Assembly: GCF_003003075.1 (NCBI RefSeq)
Contig: NZ_PVTX01000006.1
Coordinates: 186,001 to 250,000, forward strand
Length of the DNA: 64,000 nt
Source: Isoptericola halotolerans
GTDB taxonomy: Bacteria; Actinomycetota; Actinomycetes; Actinomycetales; Cellulomonadaceae
Direction: 5' to 3'
In this document: in pieces, positions 35,223 through 43,871 of the stretch
Layout of the letters: each line of letters opens with the position of its first letter
How positions within the stretch are numbered: position 1 is the first letter of the stretch
Translations under genes and position numbers: made by a program
The notes under the pieces: generated by a model
Told to the model about the DNA's origin: nothing
Database searches by the model: none
What the model saw: the letters and a program-made list of their open reading frames with translations, nothing else

Positions 35223-36446
35223 GTGACATCCCCCGCCAGTGCTCCCGTCCCGCCCGTGGTCGCCGTCGTCGGTGGCGGCCAGCTCGCTCGCATGATGGCC
35301 CCGCCCGCCGCGGAGCTCGGCGTGCACCTGCGGGTGCTCGTCGAGGACCCCGCGACGGCCGCGGCACAGGTGGTCGTCGACGCCCCGGTGGGTGCCGCGT
35401 CCGACGAGGCAGCGATCCGTGAACTCGTGGCTCCCGCGGACGGGCGGCCGCCGGCGGACGTGCTGACCTTCGAGCACGAGCACGTCCCGAACGCGCTGCT
35501 CGCCGACCTGGTCGACGGCGGCACGCCGGTGCGTCCGGGGCCTGGTGCCCTGGTGCAGGCGCAGGACAAGATCGTGATGCGACGTCGGCTCACCGACCTG
35601 GGAGTGCCGTGCCCGCGCTGGGCGGCGCTGCCCACCGAACCGCCGGCGGCGCGTTCCGCGCTGGAGGCCTTCCTCGGGGAGGCCCCGGGCGGCGAGGCCG
35701 TGGTCAAGACCGCCCGCGGTGGCTACGACGGCAAGGGTGTGCGCGTGGTGACCGCAGCCGCCGAGGTCGACGACTGGGTCGCCGCCCACGTCGCGGGCGG
35801 CCCCGAGCTCCTCGTCGAGGAGAAGGTGCCCTTCACCCGCGAGCTGGCGGTGCTCGTCGCGCGGCGGCCGTCCGGCGAGGTGCGGACGTGGCCCGTCGTG
35901 GAGTCGATCCAGCGCGACGGCGTCTGCGCCGAGGTGGTCGCCCCCGCCCCCGGGCTCGACCCGGAGCTCGCCGAGCGTGCTCGCCAGGTGGCGGTCCAGG
36001 TGGCCGAAGGGCTCGACGTCACCGGTGTGCTCGCCGTGGAGATGTTCGAGGTCCCCGGAGAGGGCGGCCGCAGCGAGGTGCTCGTCAACGAGCTCGCCAT
36101 GCGTCCGCACAACTCGGGGCACTGGACCATCGACGGCGCCACGACCAGCCAGTTCGAGCAGCATCTGCGAGCGGTGCTCGACCTGCCGCTCGGCGCCACC
36201 ACCCCGACCGCCCGGTGGACCGTCATGGCGAACGTGCTCGGATCCGCCCTCGACAACCTCACGGACGCGCTGCCGCAGGTCGGCGCGCGGTTCCCGGAGG
36301 CACGGGTCAACCTGTACGGCAAGGGCATCCGCCCGGGCCGCAAGCTGGGCCACGTCAACGTGAGCGGTGACGACCTGGACGAGGTCCGCCGTCGGGCGCG
36401 TGGCGCCGCCGCCCTGCTGCGCGGCGAGGAGATCGAGGAGAGCTGA
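35223..36446 (+). CDS. purK: N5-carboxyaminoimidazole ribonucleotide synthase
   Basis: 407 aa ATP-grasp enzyme converting AIR, bicarbonate and ATP to N5-CAIR in de novo purine synthesis. N-terminal [12 protein letters not shown]-grasp elements [12 protein letters not shown] and [16 protein letters not shown]; metal site [17 protein letters not shown] and the C-terminal [20 protein letters not shown] 35223 is set by the leaderless -10 upstream and the [10 protein letters not shown] alignment. Shares one base with purE (TGATG). Confidence 0.95.
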   Translation: MTSPASAPVPPVVAVVGGGQLARMMAPPAAELGVHLRVLVEDPATAAAQVVVDAPVGAASDEAAIRELVAPADGRPPADVLTFEHEHVPNALLADLVDGGTPVRPGPGALVQAQDKIVMRRRLTDLGVPCPRWAALPTEPPAARSALEAFLGEAPGGEAVVKTARGGYDGKGVRVVTAAAEVDDWVAAHVAGGPELLVEEKVPFTRELAVLVARRPSGEVRTWPVVESIQRDGVCAEVVAPAPGLDPELAERARQVAVQVAEGLDVTGVLAVEMFEVPGEGGRSEVLVNELAMRPHNSGHWTIDGATTSQFEQHLRAVLDLPLGATTPTARWTVMANVLGSALDNLTDALPQVGARFPEARVNLYGKGIRPGRKLGHVNVSGDDLDEVRRRARGAAALLRGEEIEES

Positions 36447-36973
36447 TGAGCGAGAACAAGCCCGTCGTCGGGATCGTCATGGGGTCGGACTCCGACTGGC
36501 CCGTCATGCAGGCCGCGGCCGAGGCGCTGGACGAGCTCGGTGTGCCGTGCGAGGTGGACGTCGTCTCCGCGCACCGGATGCCGACCGAGATGATCGACTA
36601 CGGCCGGGCGGCCGCCGACCGCGGGCTGCGCGTGATCGTCGCCGGTGCCGGGGGAGCGGCGCACCTGCCGGGGATGCTGGCTGCCGTCACGCCCCTGCCG
36701 GTGATCGGGGTCCCCGTGCCGCTCAAGCACCTGGACGGGATGGACTCCCTGCTGTCGATCGTGCAGATGCCGGCGGGCGTGCCGGTCGCCACGGTGTCGA
36801 TCGGCGGCGCCCGCAACGCGGGTCTGCTCGCGGCGCAGATCCTCGGGGCGGGCACCGACCCGGAGTCGCTGGCGCTGCGGGAGCGGATGGTCGCGTTCCA
36901 GGCCGAGCTCCGCGACGTCGCGCACGCCAAGGGCGAGCGCCTGCGCGAGACCCGCCGCACCACCGCGAGGTAG
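36446..36973 (+). CDS. purE: N5-CAIR mutase
   Basis: 175 aa. Catalyses N5-CAIR to CAIR, the step after Pur[14 protein letters not shown] and SAHRMP hold the substrate-binding Ser/Asp and catalytic His; [15 protein letters not shown] and [19 protein letters not shown] complete the signature. ATG preceded by GAGGAGAGC inside purK. Its last two codons and TAG stop lie inside the first unit of a 9-bp repeat array. Confidence 0.96.
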   Translation: MSENKPVVGIVMGSDSDWPVMQAAAEALDELGVPCEVDVVSAHRMPTEMIDYGRAAADRGLRVIVAGAGGAAHLPGMLAAVTPLPVIGVPVPLKHLDGMDSLLSIVQMPAGVPVATVSIGGARNAGLLAAQILGAGTDPESLALRERMVAFQAELRDVAHAKGERLRETRRTTAR

Positions 36974-37074
36974 TAACGCTCGTGCCGAGGTAGTGCGGGG
37001 TTGCGCGAGGTAGCGCTGCGTTGCGCGAGGTAGTACCGGGTTGCGCGAGGTAGTACCTCGCGGGTCGAGGTAGT
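36966..37074 (+). repeat. Array of six CGAGGTAGT repeats at an exact 20-bp period
   Basis: CGAGGTAGT (third copy CGAGGTAGC) starts at 36966, 36986, 37006, 37026, 37046 and 37066, every 20 bp without deviation. The 11-bp spacers differ, though three end in GTTGCG. The first copy contains the purE stop codon. Together with the right-hand array and the central palindrome it fills the 380-bp gene-free gap between purE and the LCP gene. Confidence 0.95.
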
Positions 37075-37092
37075 GGCGCGGTGGGGGTTCCG

Positions 37093-37184
37093 CCGGGTGT
37101 CGGGCCCCGTACACGGTCGCGTTCACGGGCGCAGGGCGCCCTCCACTTCGGGACTGACGACCGTGCACGGGACCCGACACCCGG
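37093..37184. other. Central inverted repeat inside the repeat array
   Basis: 27-base arms 37093-37119 and 37158-37184 are reverse complements at 25 of 27 positions. Both mismatches become G-U pairs in a minus-strand RNA but A-C in a plus-strand RNA, so the stem is perfect only in the transcript coming from the LCP gene. It may terminate that transcript or act as a structured RNA. Confidence 0.75.
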
Positions 37185-37224
37185 CTTGAGCGTTCCCGCC
37201 CGGCGCTACTCCACGCCGTCGGGC

Positions 37225-37333
37225 ACTACCTCGCGCCGCGCGCTACTACCTCGGGGCGAGCGGCACTACCTCGGCGGCCGGCGCACTACCTCGAGCAGAG
37301 TGCTACTACCTCGGCGAGGGTCGCACTACCTCG
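37225..37333 (-). repeat. Mirror array of six ACTACCTCG repeats at an exact 20-bp period
   Basis: ACTACCTCG, the reverse complement of the left unit, starts at 37225, 37245, 37265, 37285, 37305 and 37325. A degenerate seventh copy (GCTACTCCA) sits in phase at 37205. The array stops 20 bp before the LCP stop codon at 37354. Confidence 0.95.
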
Positions 37334-37353
37334 GCGGGGAGAGGCGGCTCGGG

Positions 37354-38772
37354 TCAGAGGCCGCCGACCGTCGAGCCGGGCTCCAGGTTGCCGTCCCGGA
37401 GGTCGGCCCAGAAGGTGTCGACGTCGTCGGCGAGGAGGACCGTCGAGCCGACGCCGTTGCCCGGGTTGTAGCCGGGGTCGGCGATGGGCGGCGTGCCCGT
37501 GACGCCCTGCGGCCCGGTCGCGCCCTTGAAGGCGAGTGCCAGCCGGCCGAGGTCGATCAGGCCGGTCTTCTGGTCCACGAGCAGAGCGTCCGTCCCGGCG
37601 CCGACGAGCTGCACCTGGTCGATCGGGTTGAGCAGCACGCTCGGCTGGACGGCGGTGTCGGCGATGCCGGCGATCACCTGCTGCTGGCGCTCGGCCCGCC
37701 CGATGTCGCCCTGGGGGTCCGAGTAGCGCATGCGGGAGAACGCGAGCGCGGTCGCGCCGTCGGCCTGGTGGCACCCCGCCTCCCAGACGAGCTCCGACTT
37801 CGGGTCGTCGACGTCGTAGTCGAGGCACAGCTCGACGCCACCCACGGCGTCCACGATCTCCTCGAGGCTGCCGAAACCCACCTCGGCGTAGTGGTCCATC
37901 GTGAGCCCGGTGAGACCCTCGACGGTCTGGACCAGCAGGGGCGCGCCGCCCCACGCGTAGGCGGCGTTCACCTTGCTCATGCCCTCGCCGGGGATCTCGA
38001 CGTAGGTGTCGCGCGGGATGGAGATGAGCGCGGTCGGGCCGCTCCGGGGCTTGTGTAGCACCATGATCGTGTCGGTGCGCGCCCCGGACGTGTCGTCGTT
38101 CACCCCGCCGGACCCGCGGGCGTCGGACCCGGCGAGCAGGTACGTCGTACCCGGCGTCCCCTCGGCGTCCGACAGGGCGTCGGTGTGCTGGATCTGCCCG
38201 TCGGCCCAGACGATCAGCCCGATCGGCCAGGCCAGGAGCAGCACCAGGACGAGCAGGAACGCGAGCCCGGCGACCCGTCCCTTGCGCACGCGGAACCCGC
38301 CCGGGCCCTTCTGGTCCGGGCGTGCCGGCCCGCGGCCGGTGGGTCCACCGCCGTCGCCCCGTGCCGGGGCGGGCCGTGCGGCGGGTGAGGCCTGGCGCGT
38401 CCCGGCCGGCATGACGCGGGTCCCCGACGCTCCGGCGGGCGGCTGGGCAGCGGGCGGCTGTGCCGCCCGCGAGACCCTCGGCCGTGAGCTGCCGACGGCG
38501 GGGGCGTACGACTGCGGCTGCCGGGCCGGTGCCGCGGACCGCCGCTGCGGTGCCTTCGGCGTCACCGGGATCTCGCGGGACGACTGCCGCCGGACGCGGG
38601 GCTCGCGTGACTCCAGGGGCACGGCGTCGTCCCGGCGCCCGACACGACCGCCGGCGCGCGGCCCGCCGGACGCCGAGCCGCCGACGGAGATGGCGTCACC
38701 GGTCTGCTGGGGACGGGAGCTGTGGCCGCCGGTGGGCGTGAAGCTCGGGGGGATGCGTCGCTCGTCCGTCAT
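37354..38772 (-). CDS. LytR-CpsA-Psr (LCP) family glycopolymer ligase
   Basis: 472 aa. A long disordered cytoplasmic N-terminus (about 1-165, Pro/Arg/Ala-rich), one membrane helix GLAFLLVLVLLLAWPIGLIVW (about 168-190), and an extracellular LCP domain with YLLAGSDARG, SGARTDTIMVLH, ISIPRDTYVEIPG and RMRYSDPQGDIGRAERQQQ, the conserved Asp/Arg residues of pyrophosphate-lipid binding. LCP enzymes transfer polyprenyl-linked glycopolymers to peptidoglycan. It lies 4 bp after a second LCP gene; the pair sits near mannose and galactan genes, but the polymer attached is unknown. Confidence 0.93.
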   Translation of the reverse strand: MTDERRIPPSFTPTGGHSSRPQQTGDAISVGGSASGGPRAGGRVGRRDDAVPLESREPRVRRQSSREIPVTPKAPQRRSAAPARQPQSYAPAVGSSRPRVSRAAQPPAAQPPAGASGTRVMPAGTRQASPAARPAPARGDGGGPTGRGPARPDQKGPGGFRVRKGRVAGLAFLLVLVLLLAWPIGLIVWADGQIQHTDALSDAEGTPGTTYLLAGSDARGSGGVNDDTSGARTDTIMVLHKPRSGPTALISIPRDTYVEIPGEGMSKVNAAYAWGGAPLLVQTVEGLTGLTMDHYAEVGFGSLEEIVDAVGGVELCLDYDVDDPKSELVWEAGCHQADGATALAFSRMRYSDPQGDIGRAERQQQVIAGIADTAVQPSVLLNPIDQVQLVGAGTDALLVDQKTGLIDLGRLALAFKGATGPQGVTGTPPIADPGYNPGNGVGSTVLLADDVDTFWADLRDGNLEPGSTVGGL

Positions 38773-38776
38773 GCGA

Positions 38777-40162
38777 TCACCCGCAGACCGAGGTGACGTC
38801 GGCGCCGGTGAAGGCCTCCGCGCCCGCCTCACGGGTCTCGGTGGGCTTCGGCTCGGGCTCCGTGTCCGTGGCGGCGTCCTCGCCGCCGTCGGCTGCCGCC
38901 TCGTCGGACGCGTCGGCCGTGGACCCCTCCGTCGTGTCTTCCTCCGCGCCGCCCTCGGTCGCGGCGTCGTCCTCCGAGCCGCCCGCCGAGCCGCCCTCGC
39001 TCGTCGTGCCGTCCCCGTCGGCGCCGTCGTCCGAGGACTTCTCCTCGGCGATCACGTCGCTCAGCGGACGGTCGTGCCTGAGGTTGTCGAACACCGTCGT
39101 CGCCTCGTCCGTGAGCACCACGTTGTTGGGGTTCGACGGGTCGTACTGCCACGGGACCGTCATGAAGGCGATCGTGTCAGGTCGCAGGCCACGGGCGCTG
39201 TACGCCAGCCCGGCGAGTCCCTGGATCGAACCGAGGTTGCTGCTCATCGTCAGCGAGCCCGTCACGGCTCCGAGGAACTGCAGGAGCTTCGGCGAGTCGG
39301 TGAGCAGGTTCTGGCCGAGGACGGTCCGCGCGAGCGCCGCCATGAGCTCCTGCTGACGGCCGATCCGGCCGATGTCGGAGCCGTCGCCCAGCCCCTCGCC
39401 GGTGCGGGCACGGGCGTACTTCAGCGCCGTCTCGCCGTCGAGCGTCTGCATGCCCGCGGAGAGCACGAGGTTGTCCGCCTTCTTGGAGGAGATGTCGTTC
39501 GGGATGCACATCTCGACCCCGTCGAGCGCCTCGATCATCTTCTCGAACCCGGCGAAGTCCACGACGATGAACCCGTCCATGCGGACGTCGGAGACGGTCT
39601 CGATCGTCTTCATCGTGCACAGCGCGCCCGACTCGACGTCGCCGCCGGTCAGCACACCCTGGGCGAAGGCCGCGTTGAACTTCGTCCCGTACAACGGTGC
39701 CGTCTCGCCGCCCGACGACGTGGGGCACGCGGGGACGTCGATCGTCGTGTCGCGCGGGATGGACATCAGCTCGACGCGAGCGCGGTCGGCCGAGATGTGC
39801 ATGATCATCGTGGTGTCGGACCGGGCGCCCTCGGTGCCGTCGTCGGCGGCCTTCGCGTTCGCACCGCCGCGGGAGTCGGAGCCGAGCAGCAAGATGTTGA
39901 GCGGCGCTCCCGCGGACGGGTCCTCGGGCGCGACGACCTCGGGGCGGTCGGTCCCCAGCGCGGCGTCGGCGTCGACGGTCTGGATGTTCCCGGTGAGCTT
40001 GACGGCGGCCGTCGCGGCTCCGACACCCGCGAAGGCGACGGCCGCGGTCGCCACCATCCCGACGACGCGCGTCAGCGAGTGCCGCCGCAGCGTCCGGGCG
40101 TGCGCCGGCCCGCGGGACGGCTCGTCCCGGGGAGCGACGTGGCGGGCAGGCGTGTGGTTCAC
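38777..40162 (-). CDS. LCP family glycopolymer ligase with acidic C-terminal tail
   Basis: 461 aa. Membrane anchor VVGMVATAAVAFAGVGAATAA (about residues 34-54), LCP core with NILLLGSDSRGG, GARSDTTMIMH, MSIPRDTTIDVP and RARTGEGLGDGSDIGRIGRQQ. The last ~110 residues are a low-complexity Asp/Glu/Ala/Ser/Thr tail ending FTGADVTSVCG with a C-terminal Cys. Such an acidic extracellular tail is unusual and may span or bind the wall. GTG 40162 has TATGCT 8 nt upstream, so transcription of both LCP genes probably starts here. Confidence 0.92.
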   Translation of the reverse strand: MNHTPARHVAPRDEPSRGPAHARTLRRHSLTRVVGMVATAAVAFAGVGAATAAVKLTGNIQTVDADAALGTDRPEVVAPEDPSAGAPLNILLLGSDSRGGANAKAADDGTEGARSDTTMIMHISADRARVELMSIPRDTTIDVPACPTSSGGETAPLYGTKFNAAFAQGVLTGGDVESGALCTMKTIETVSDVRMDGFIVVDFAGFEKMIEALDGVEMCIPNDISSKKADNLVLSAGMQTLDGETALKYARARTGEGLGDGSDIGRIGRQQELMAALARTVLGQNLLTDSPKLLQFLGAVTGSLTMSSNLGSIQGLAGLAYSARGLRPDTIAFMTVPWQYDPSNPNNVVLTDEATTVFDNLRHDRPLSDVIAEEKSSDDGADGDGTTSEGGSAGGSEDDAATEGGAEEDTTEGSTADASDEAAADGGEDAATDTEPEPKPTETREAGAEAFTGADVTSVCG

Positions 40163-40170
40163 GATAGGTG

Positions 40171-40176
40171 AGCATA
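40171..40176 (-). promoter_or_regulatory. -10 hexamer TATGCT, leaderless promoter of the LCP pair
   Basis: Minus-strand TATGCT ends 8 nt before GTG 40162. Confidence 0.45.
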
Positions 40177-40237
40177 GATGCCTACGGCGTCGGTGCTGCG
40201 GTCTCCCGGGACCGATGCCGTAGAGGAACTGTGACGG

Positions 40238-42382
40238 TCAGAGCTGCGAGCCCACCGGGAACTGCTTCCGGGTGACCTTGAGGATCACGTGGACCCTCGG
40301 CATGCTGCCGCCGTTGACCTGACGGGCTCGGGCCTTCGACACGGGACGCAGGACGCCGTCGCGCAGGATGTAGATCTGGCCCTTGCCGTTCTGCCGCACG
40401 GCGACGACGCGGGTCCAGCCCCCGGCCTGGGGGACCTCGGCCTTGAGGGCCTTGCGCCAGTCCTGGCTCTTCGTCGACGACCGGAAGCCGCCGGTCCCGT
40501 CGGTCCGGGCCAGGCCGCGCGTGGTCAGGAGGTACGAACGGCCACCCTTGCCCTCGACGACGCCGGTCGTCTTGGTGACGCGTGGCAGCCGGGCCATGCT
40601 CGAGCTGTCCAGGTAGCCGCGGTCGAGGTTGCCGAGCGGGGTGTTCCGCTGCAGGTAGTTGCCGACCCGCCCGCTGTGCTTGCGCCCGTTGATGATCAGC
40701 CGGTCGTTGCCGTTGCTGCGGTTCGTGACGATCACGCCGGGGCGCACGATCGGGTTGCCGTAGGGCAGCCTGCTCAGCGCGTCCGGGTGCAGCGACACGC
40801 TCGGCGAGGACTTGCCGGCACGGCGGAGCGAGGCGGTGTCGAACACCTCGCGCTTGGTCCCGCGACCGACCCAGAACAGACGGCCGTCGCTGCGGACGGT
40901 GCGTTGCAGCCGGCTGCTCTTGACGAGTCCGCTCCAGGTCGAGCTGTTGACCTTCCGCACGCTGCCGCACCGTTCGCCGTAGTCCTGCACGACGGAGCAG
41001 TACGCGAGGTGCTTGCGCCCGTTCTCCACGAGGGCGACCTTGCCGCCGGGGTTCTGGACGAAGGTGCCGTCGGCGATGCTGCCCTGGGCCTGCTCGGCGG
41101 CCGCCCGCTCCTGCGCGGCGGTCGCCCGGCGGCGTATCTCGCTCATCTTCGCGTAGAGGGTGCGCCCGGGGCACGCCGTCGACGCGACGTCGCGGTGCCC
41201 GAAGATGCGCTGCTCCCGTGTGCCGTTGATCGTCGTCGTGCCGCTGGCGGGGACGCCGTGCAGCGAGAGCTTCCAGGCGGCGAGGCCGACGACGGCGCTC
41301 ACGGCGGAGTTCGAGACGGTGGTGGTCTCGTAGTTGCCGAGCACGGAGATACCGGTCGAGTTGGTGTTGTAGCCGATGGCGTGCCCGCCGATGGTCTGCC
41401 GGGTGACGCCGCCCGAGCGGCCTTCCCACACGCGGCCGAACTTGTCGACCAGGAAGTTGTACCCGATGTCTCCCCAGTCGCGCGTCTGGGCGTGGTAGGC
41501 GTAGATCCCGCGGATGATGCGCGGCACGTCGTCCCGCGAGTAGTTGTTCGTGCCCGCGGTGTGGTGGATGGCGGCCCCGCGGATCGAGCCCTGTCGCGGC
41601 GTCCACGTCATGATGGACTCGTCGGCGCCCCACGCCCGGCGCGAGTTGATCGACGGGCGGGTGGTCACCGCGCTCGCCGCGGCGACGGACGCCCCGCCGG
41701 GCGACGTGCCCTCCGGCGGGGTGGGCACGTCGTCGTCGGCCGGGGAGGTGCCCGGGTCGACGACGGTGAGCTTCAGGTCGCGGACCGGCTCGGTGCCGGA
41801 GACGCGCGCCTGGACGCGGGCGACGTCGCCGACGACGAGCGGTTCGGTGCCGTCCAGGGTGCCGTCGGGCGACGGCTCGGCCTCCACCGCCTGCCACGCG
41901 TCCCAGCCGGCGTCTCCGTCGGCCGGGGCCTCGGGGTCGATGCTGGTGCGCACCTCGACCACCAGGGAGTCCTCGCTGACGTCCCCGGACCAGGTGACCC
42001 CGACGACGGCGAAGCCGGTCGCGTCCGAGGTCGCGACCTGGGGCTCGGCCTCGGGCGCGAACAGGGGGACGTCCTCGTCGGACGGGGCGTCCTCCTCCGG
42101 CGTCGCGTCCTCGCCCTCCGGCTCGGCGCCGTCCTCCGCGTCGGCGAGCTCCTCGGCCGGGACGAACTCCGCCTCCTCGGACTCGGGCGCGACGGGTTCG
42201 GCGGCGGCCGGGTCCGGGGCCGTCTCGTCGGCCGCCTCGACAGCGGCCGAGGCGGCCGACGGGGCTGCCTCGACCAGGGGCGCCGCCTGGGCGCCCGGCG
42301 GGACGACCAGGGCGAAGGAGAGGAGTCCGACGACCCCGGTGGCGAGCGCGGACCGGGTCCTGGAGCGAGTGAGTCGGTTCAC
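40238..42382 (-). CDS. Secreted PGRP-type N-acetylmuramoyl-L-alanine amidase
   Basis: 714 aa from GTG 42382. A signal peptide (LATGVVGLLSFALVVPPGAQA, cleavage near residue 34) is followed by a ~90-residue Glu/Ala/Pro-rich acidic linker and a beta-rich region (about 130-225). The amidase_2/PGRP domain (about 245-410) has AAIHHTAGTNNY, IGYNFLVDKFGRVWEGR and FGHRDVASTACPG, supplying the Zn His residues and Cys. The last ~280 residues hold repeated beta units (SDGRLFWVGRGTKREVF, NRSNGNDRLIINGRKH, GKGGRSYLLTTRGL), probably a wall-binding domain. It cleaves the peptide from peptidoglycan glycan strands. Start is supported by TAGCGT 7 nt upstream. Confidence 0.88.
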   Translation of the reverse strand: MNRLTRSRTRSALATGVVGLLSFALVVPPGAQAAPLVEAAPSAASAAVEAADETAPDPAAAEPVAPESEEAEFVPAEELADAEDGAEPEGEDATPEEDAPSDEDVPLFAPEAEPQVATSDATGFAVVGVTWSGDVSEDSLVVEVRTSIDPEAPADGDAGWDAWQAVEAEPSPDGTLDGTEPLVVGDVARVQARVSGTEPVRDLKLTVVDPGTSPADDDVPTPPEGTSPGGASVAAASAVTTRPSINSRRAWGADESIMTWTPRQGSIRGAAIHHTAGTNNYSRDDVPRIIRGIYAYHAQTRDWGDIGYNFLVDKFGRVWEGRSGGVTRQTIGGHAIGYNTNSTGISVLGNYETTTVSNSAVSAVVGLAAWKLSLHGVPASGTTTINGTREQRIFGHRDVASTACPGRTLYAKMSEIRRRATAAQERAAAEQAQGSIADGTFVQNPGGKVALVENGRKHLAYCSVVQDYGERCGSVRKVNSSTWSGLVKSSRLQRTVRSDGRLFWVGRGTKREVFDTASLRRAGKSSPSVSLHPDALSRLPYGNPIVRPGVIVTNRSNGNDRLIINGRKHSGRVGNYLQRNTPLGNLDRGYLDSSSMARLPRVTKTTGVVEGKGGRSYLLTTRGLARTDGTGGFRSSTKSQDWRKALKAEVPQAGGWTRVVAVRQNGKGQIYILRDGVLRPVSKARARQVNGGSMPRVHVILKVTRKQFPVGSQL

Positions 42383-42389
42383 ACTGCGC

Positions 42390-42395
42390 ACGCTA
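42390..42395 (-). promoter_or_regulatory. -10 hexamer TAGCGT, leaderless promoter of amidase
   Basis: Minus-strand TAGCGT ends 7 nt before GTG 42382. Confidence 0.45.
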
Positions 42396-42540
42396 CGTTC
42401 GGCCGGCTGGTTGCGCAGGGCGACAAGGGGCAGGTCCGTCCCGGGCTCTATGTCGGACCAGCGCGGTTCGTTCCGGCCCTGTTCATCGTGCCGCCACCGG
42501 CTCCACGCGCACCGCTCTCCCGTGAGCCACGTCACGTGCC

Positions 42541-42546
42541 TAGACT
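42541..42546 (+). promoter_or_regulatory. -10 hexamer TAGACT, leaderless promoter of ugd
   Basis: TAGACT ends 7 nt before ATG 42554. Confidence 0.5.
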
Positions 42547-42553
42547 CGCGAGC

Positions 42554-43867
42554 ATGCGGATCTCGGTGATCGGGCTGGGCTATCTCGGTGCCGTCCATGC
42601 GGCGGCGCTCGCCGCGTCGGGGCACGACGTCGTCGGCGTGGACGTCGATCCGGAGAAGGTCGGCGCCCTGGCGCTCGGCAAGGCCCCCTTCTTCGAGCCC
42701 GGCTTCGACGGCCTCCTCGCCGACGTCATCCGGAGCGGCCGCCTGGAGGTGGGCACGGACGTGGGTGCGATCGCCGGCTGCGCGGTGCACTTCGTGTGCG
42801 TGGGCACCCCGCAGGCCGCCGGGTCGCCCGCCGCCGACCTGCGGTTCGTGGACGCGGCCGTGGACTCGTTGCTGCCGCACCTGGGCGCCGGTGACGTCGT
42901 GGTGGGCAAGTCGACCGTCCCGGTGGGAACGGCGGGGCGGCTCGCCGACGTCGTCGCGGCCGCCGCGCCGGGCGCCGTGCTGGCGTGGAACCCGGAGTTC
43001 CTGCGCGAGGGGCACGCGGTGGACGACACGCTGCACCCGGACCGGATCGTGTACGGCGTGCCCGGGGGCGCGGCGGGGGAGCGGGCCACCCGTCTCCTCG
43101 ACGAGGTGTACGCGATCCCGCTCGCGGAGGGGATGCCGCGGATCGTGACCGACTACCCGACGGCGGAGCTGGTCAAGGTCGCGGCGAACTCGTTCCTGGC
43201 CACGAAGATCTCGTTCATCAACGCGATGGCCGAGCTGTGCGAGGTCGCCGGCGGCGACGTGACCCAGCTCGCGGACGCCATCGGGCACGACGCACGGATC
43301 GGGCGCCGGTTCCTCAACGCCGGTCTCGGGTTCGGCGGCGGTTGCCTGCCCAAGGACATCCGCGCGTTCACCGCCCGTGCCGAGGAGCTGGGTGCGGGTG
43401 AGGCGGTGGCGTTCCTCGGGGAGGTCGACCGCATCAACAACCGGCGGCGCTCCCGCATGGTCGAGCTGACCGCCGAGGTGCTCGGCGGGTCGGTCACCGG
43501 CCGCCGCGTGGCGGTGCTGGGCGCGGCGTTCAAGCCGGAGAGCGACGACGTCCGTGACTCGCCCGCCCTGGACGTCGCGACCCGGCTGGCCGAGGCGGGC
43601 GCCGACGTCGTGGTCACCGATCCGCAGGCCGTGCCGACCGCTCGTCGGCGTGCGCCGCAGCTGGCCTGCACCGAGGACCTCGACGAGGCGCTGCGCGGCG
43701 CCGACGTGGTCCTGCTGCTGACCGAGTGGCGCCAGTTCCGGGATCTCGACCCCGTGCGGACGGGGGAGCTCGTGGCCCACCGGACGGTGCTCGACGGCCG
43801 CCAGGCGCTGGATCGGGCTGTCTGGGAGGCGGCCGGCTGGCGTTACCGGGCGCTGGGCCGCGCCTGA
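42554..43867 (+). CDS. ugd: UDP-glucose 6-dehydrogenase
   Basis: 437 aa. N-terminal NAD-binding GLGYLGAVHAAALAASGHDVVGVD; catalytic Cys264 in GLGFGGGCLPKDIRAF; KVAANSFLATKISFINAMAELCE and GAAFKPESDDVRDSPALDV are family signatures. It oxidises UDP-glucose to UDP-glucuronate, a precursor for acidic wall polysaccharides such as teichuronic acids, consistent with the glycan genes in the window. GDP-mannose dehydrogenase is the main alternative. Confidence 0.9.
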   Translation: MRISVIGLGYLGAVHAAALAASGHDVVGVDVDPEKVGALALGKAPFFEPGFDGLLADVIRSGRLEVGTDVGAIAGCAVHFVCVGTPQAAGSPAADLRFVDAAVDSLLPHLGAGDVVVGKSTVPVGTAGRLADVVAAAAPGAVLAWNPEFLREGHAVDDTLHPDRIVYGVPGGAAGERATRLLDEVYAIPLAEGMPRIVTDYPTAELVKVAANSFLATKISFINAMAELCEVAGGDVTQLADAIGHDARIGRRFLNAGLGFGGGCLPKDIRAFTARAEELGAGEAVAFLGEVDRINNRRRSRMVELTAEVLGGSVTGRRVAVLGAAFKPESDDVRDSPALDVATRLAEAGADVVVTDPQAVPTARRRAPQLACTEDLDEALRGADVVLLLTEWRQFRDLDPVRTGELVAHRTVLDGRQALDRAVWEAAGWRYRALGRA

Positions 43868-43871
43868 CCGG

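Noticed and set aside
36966-37333. CRISPR array
   Set aside because: Repeat unit (9 bp) and spacers (11 bp) are far too short, the second half is inverted, and no cas genes are nearby.
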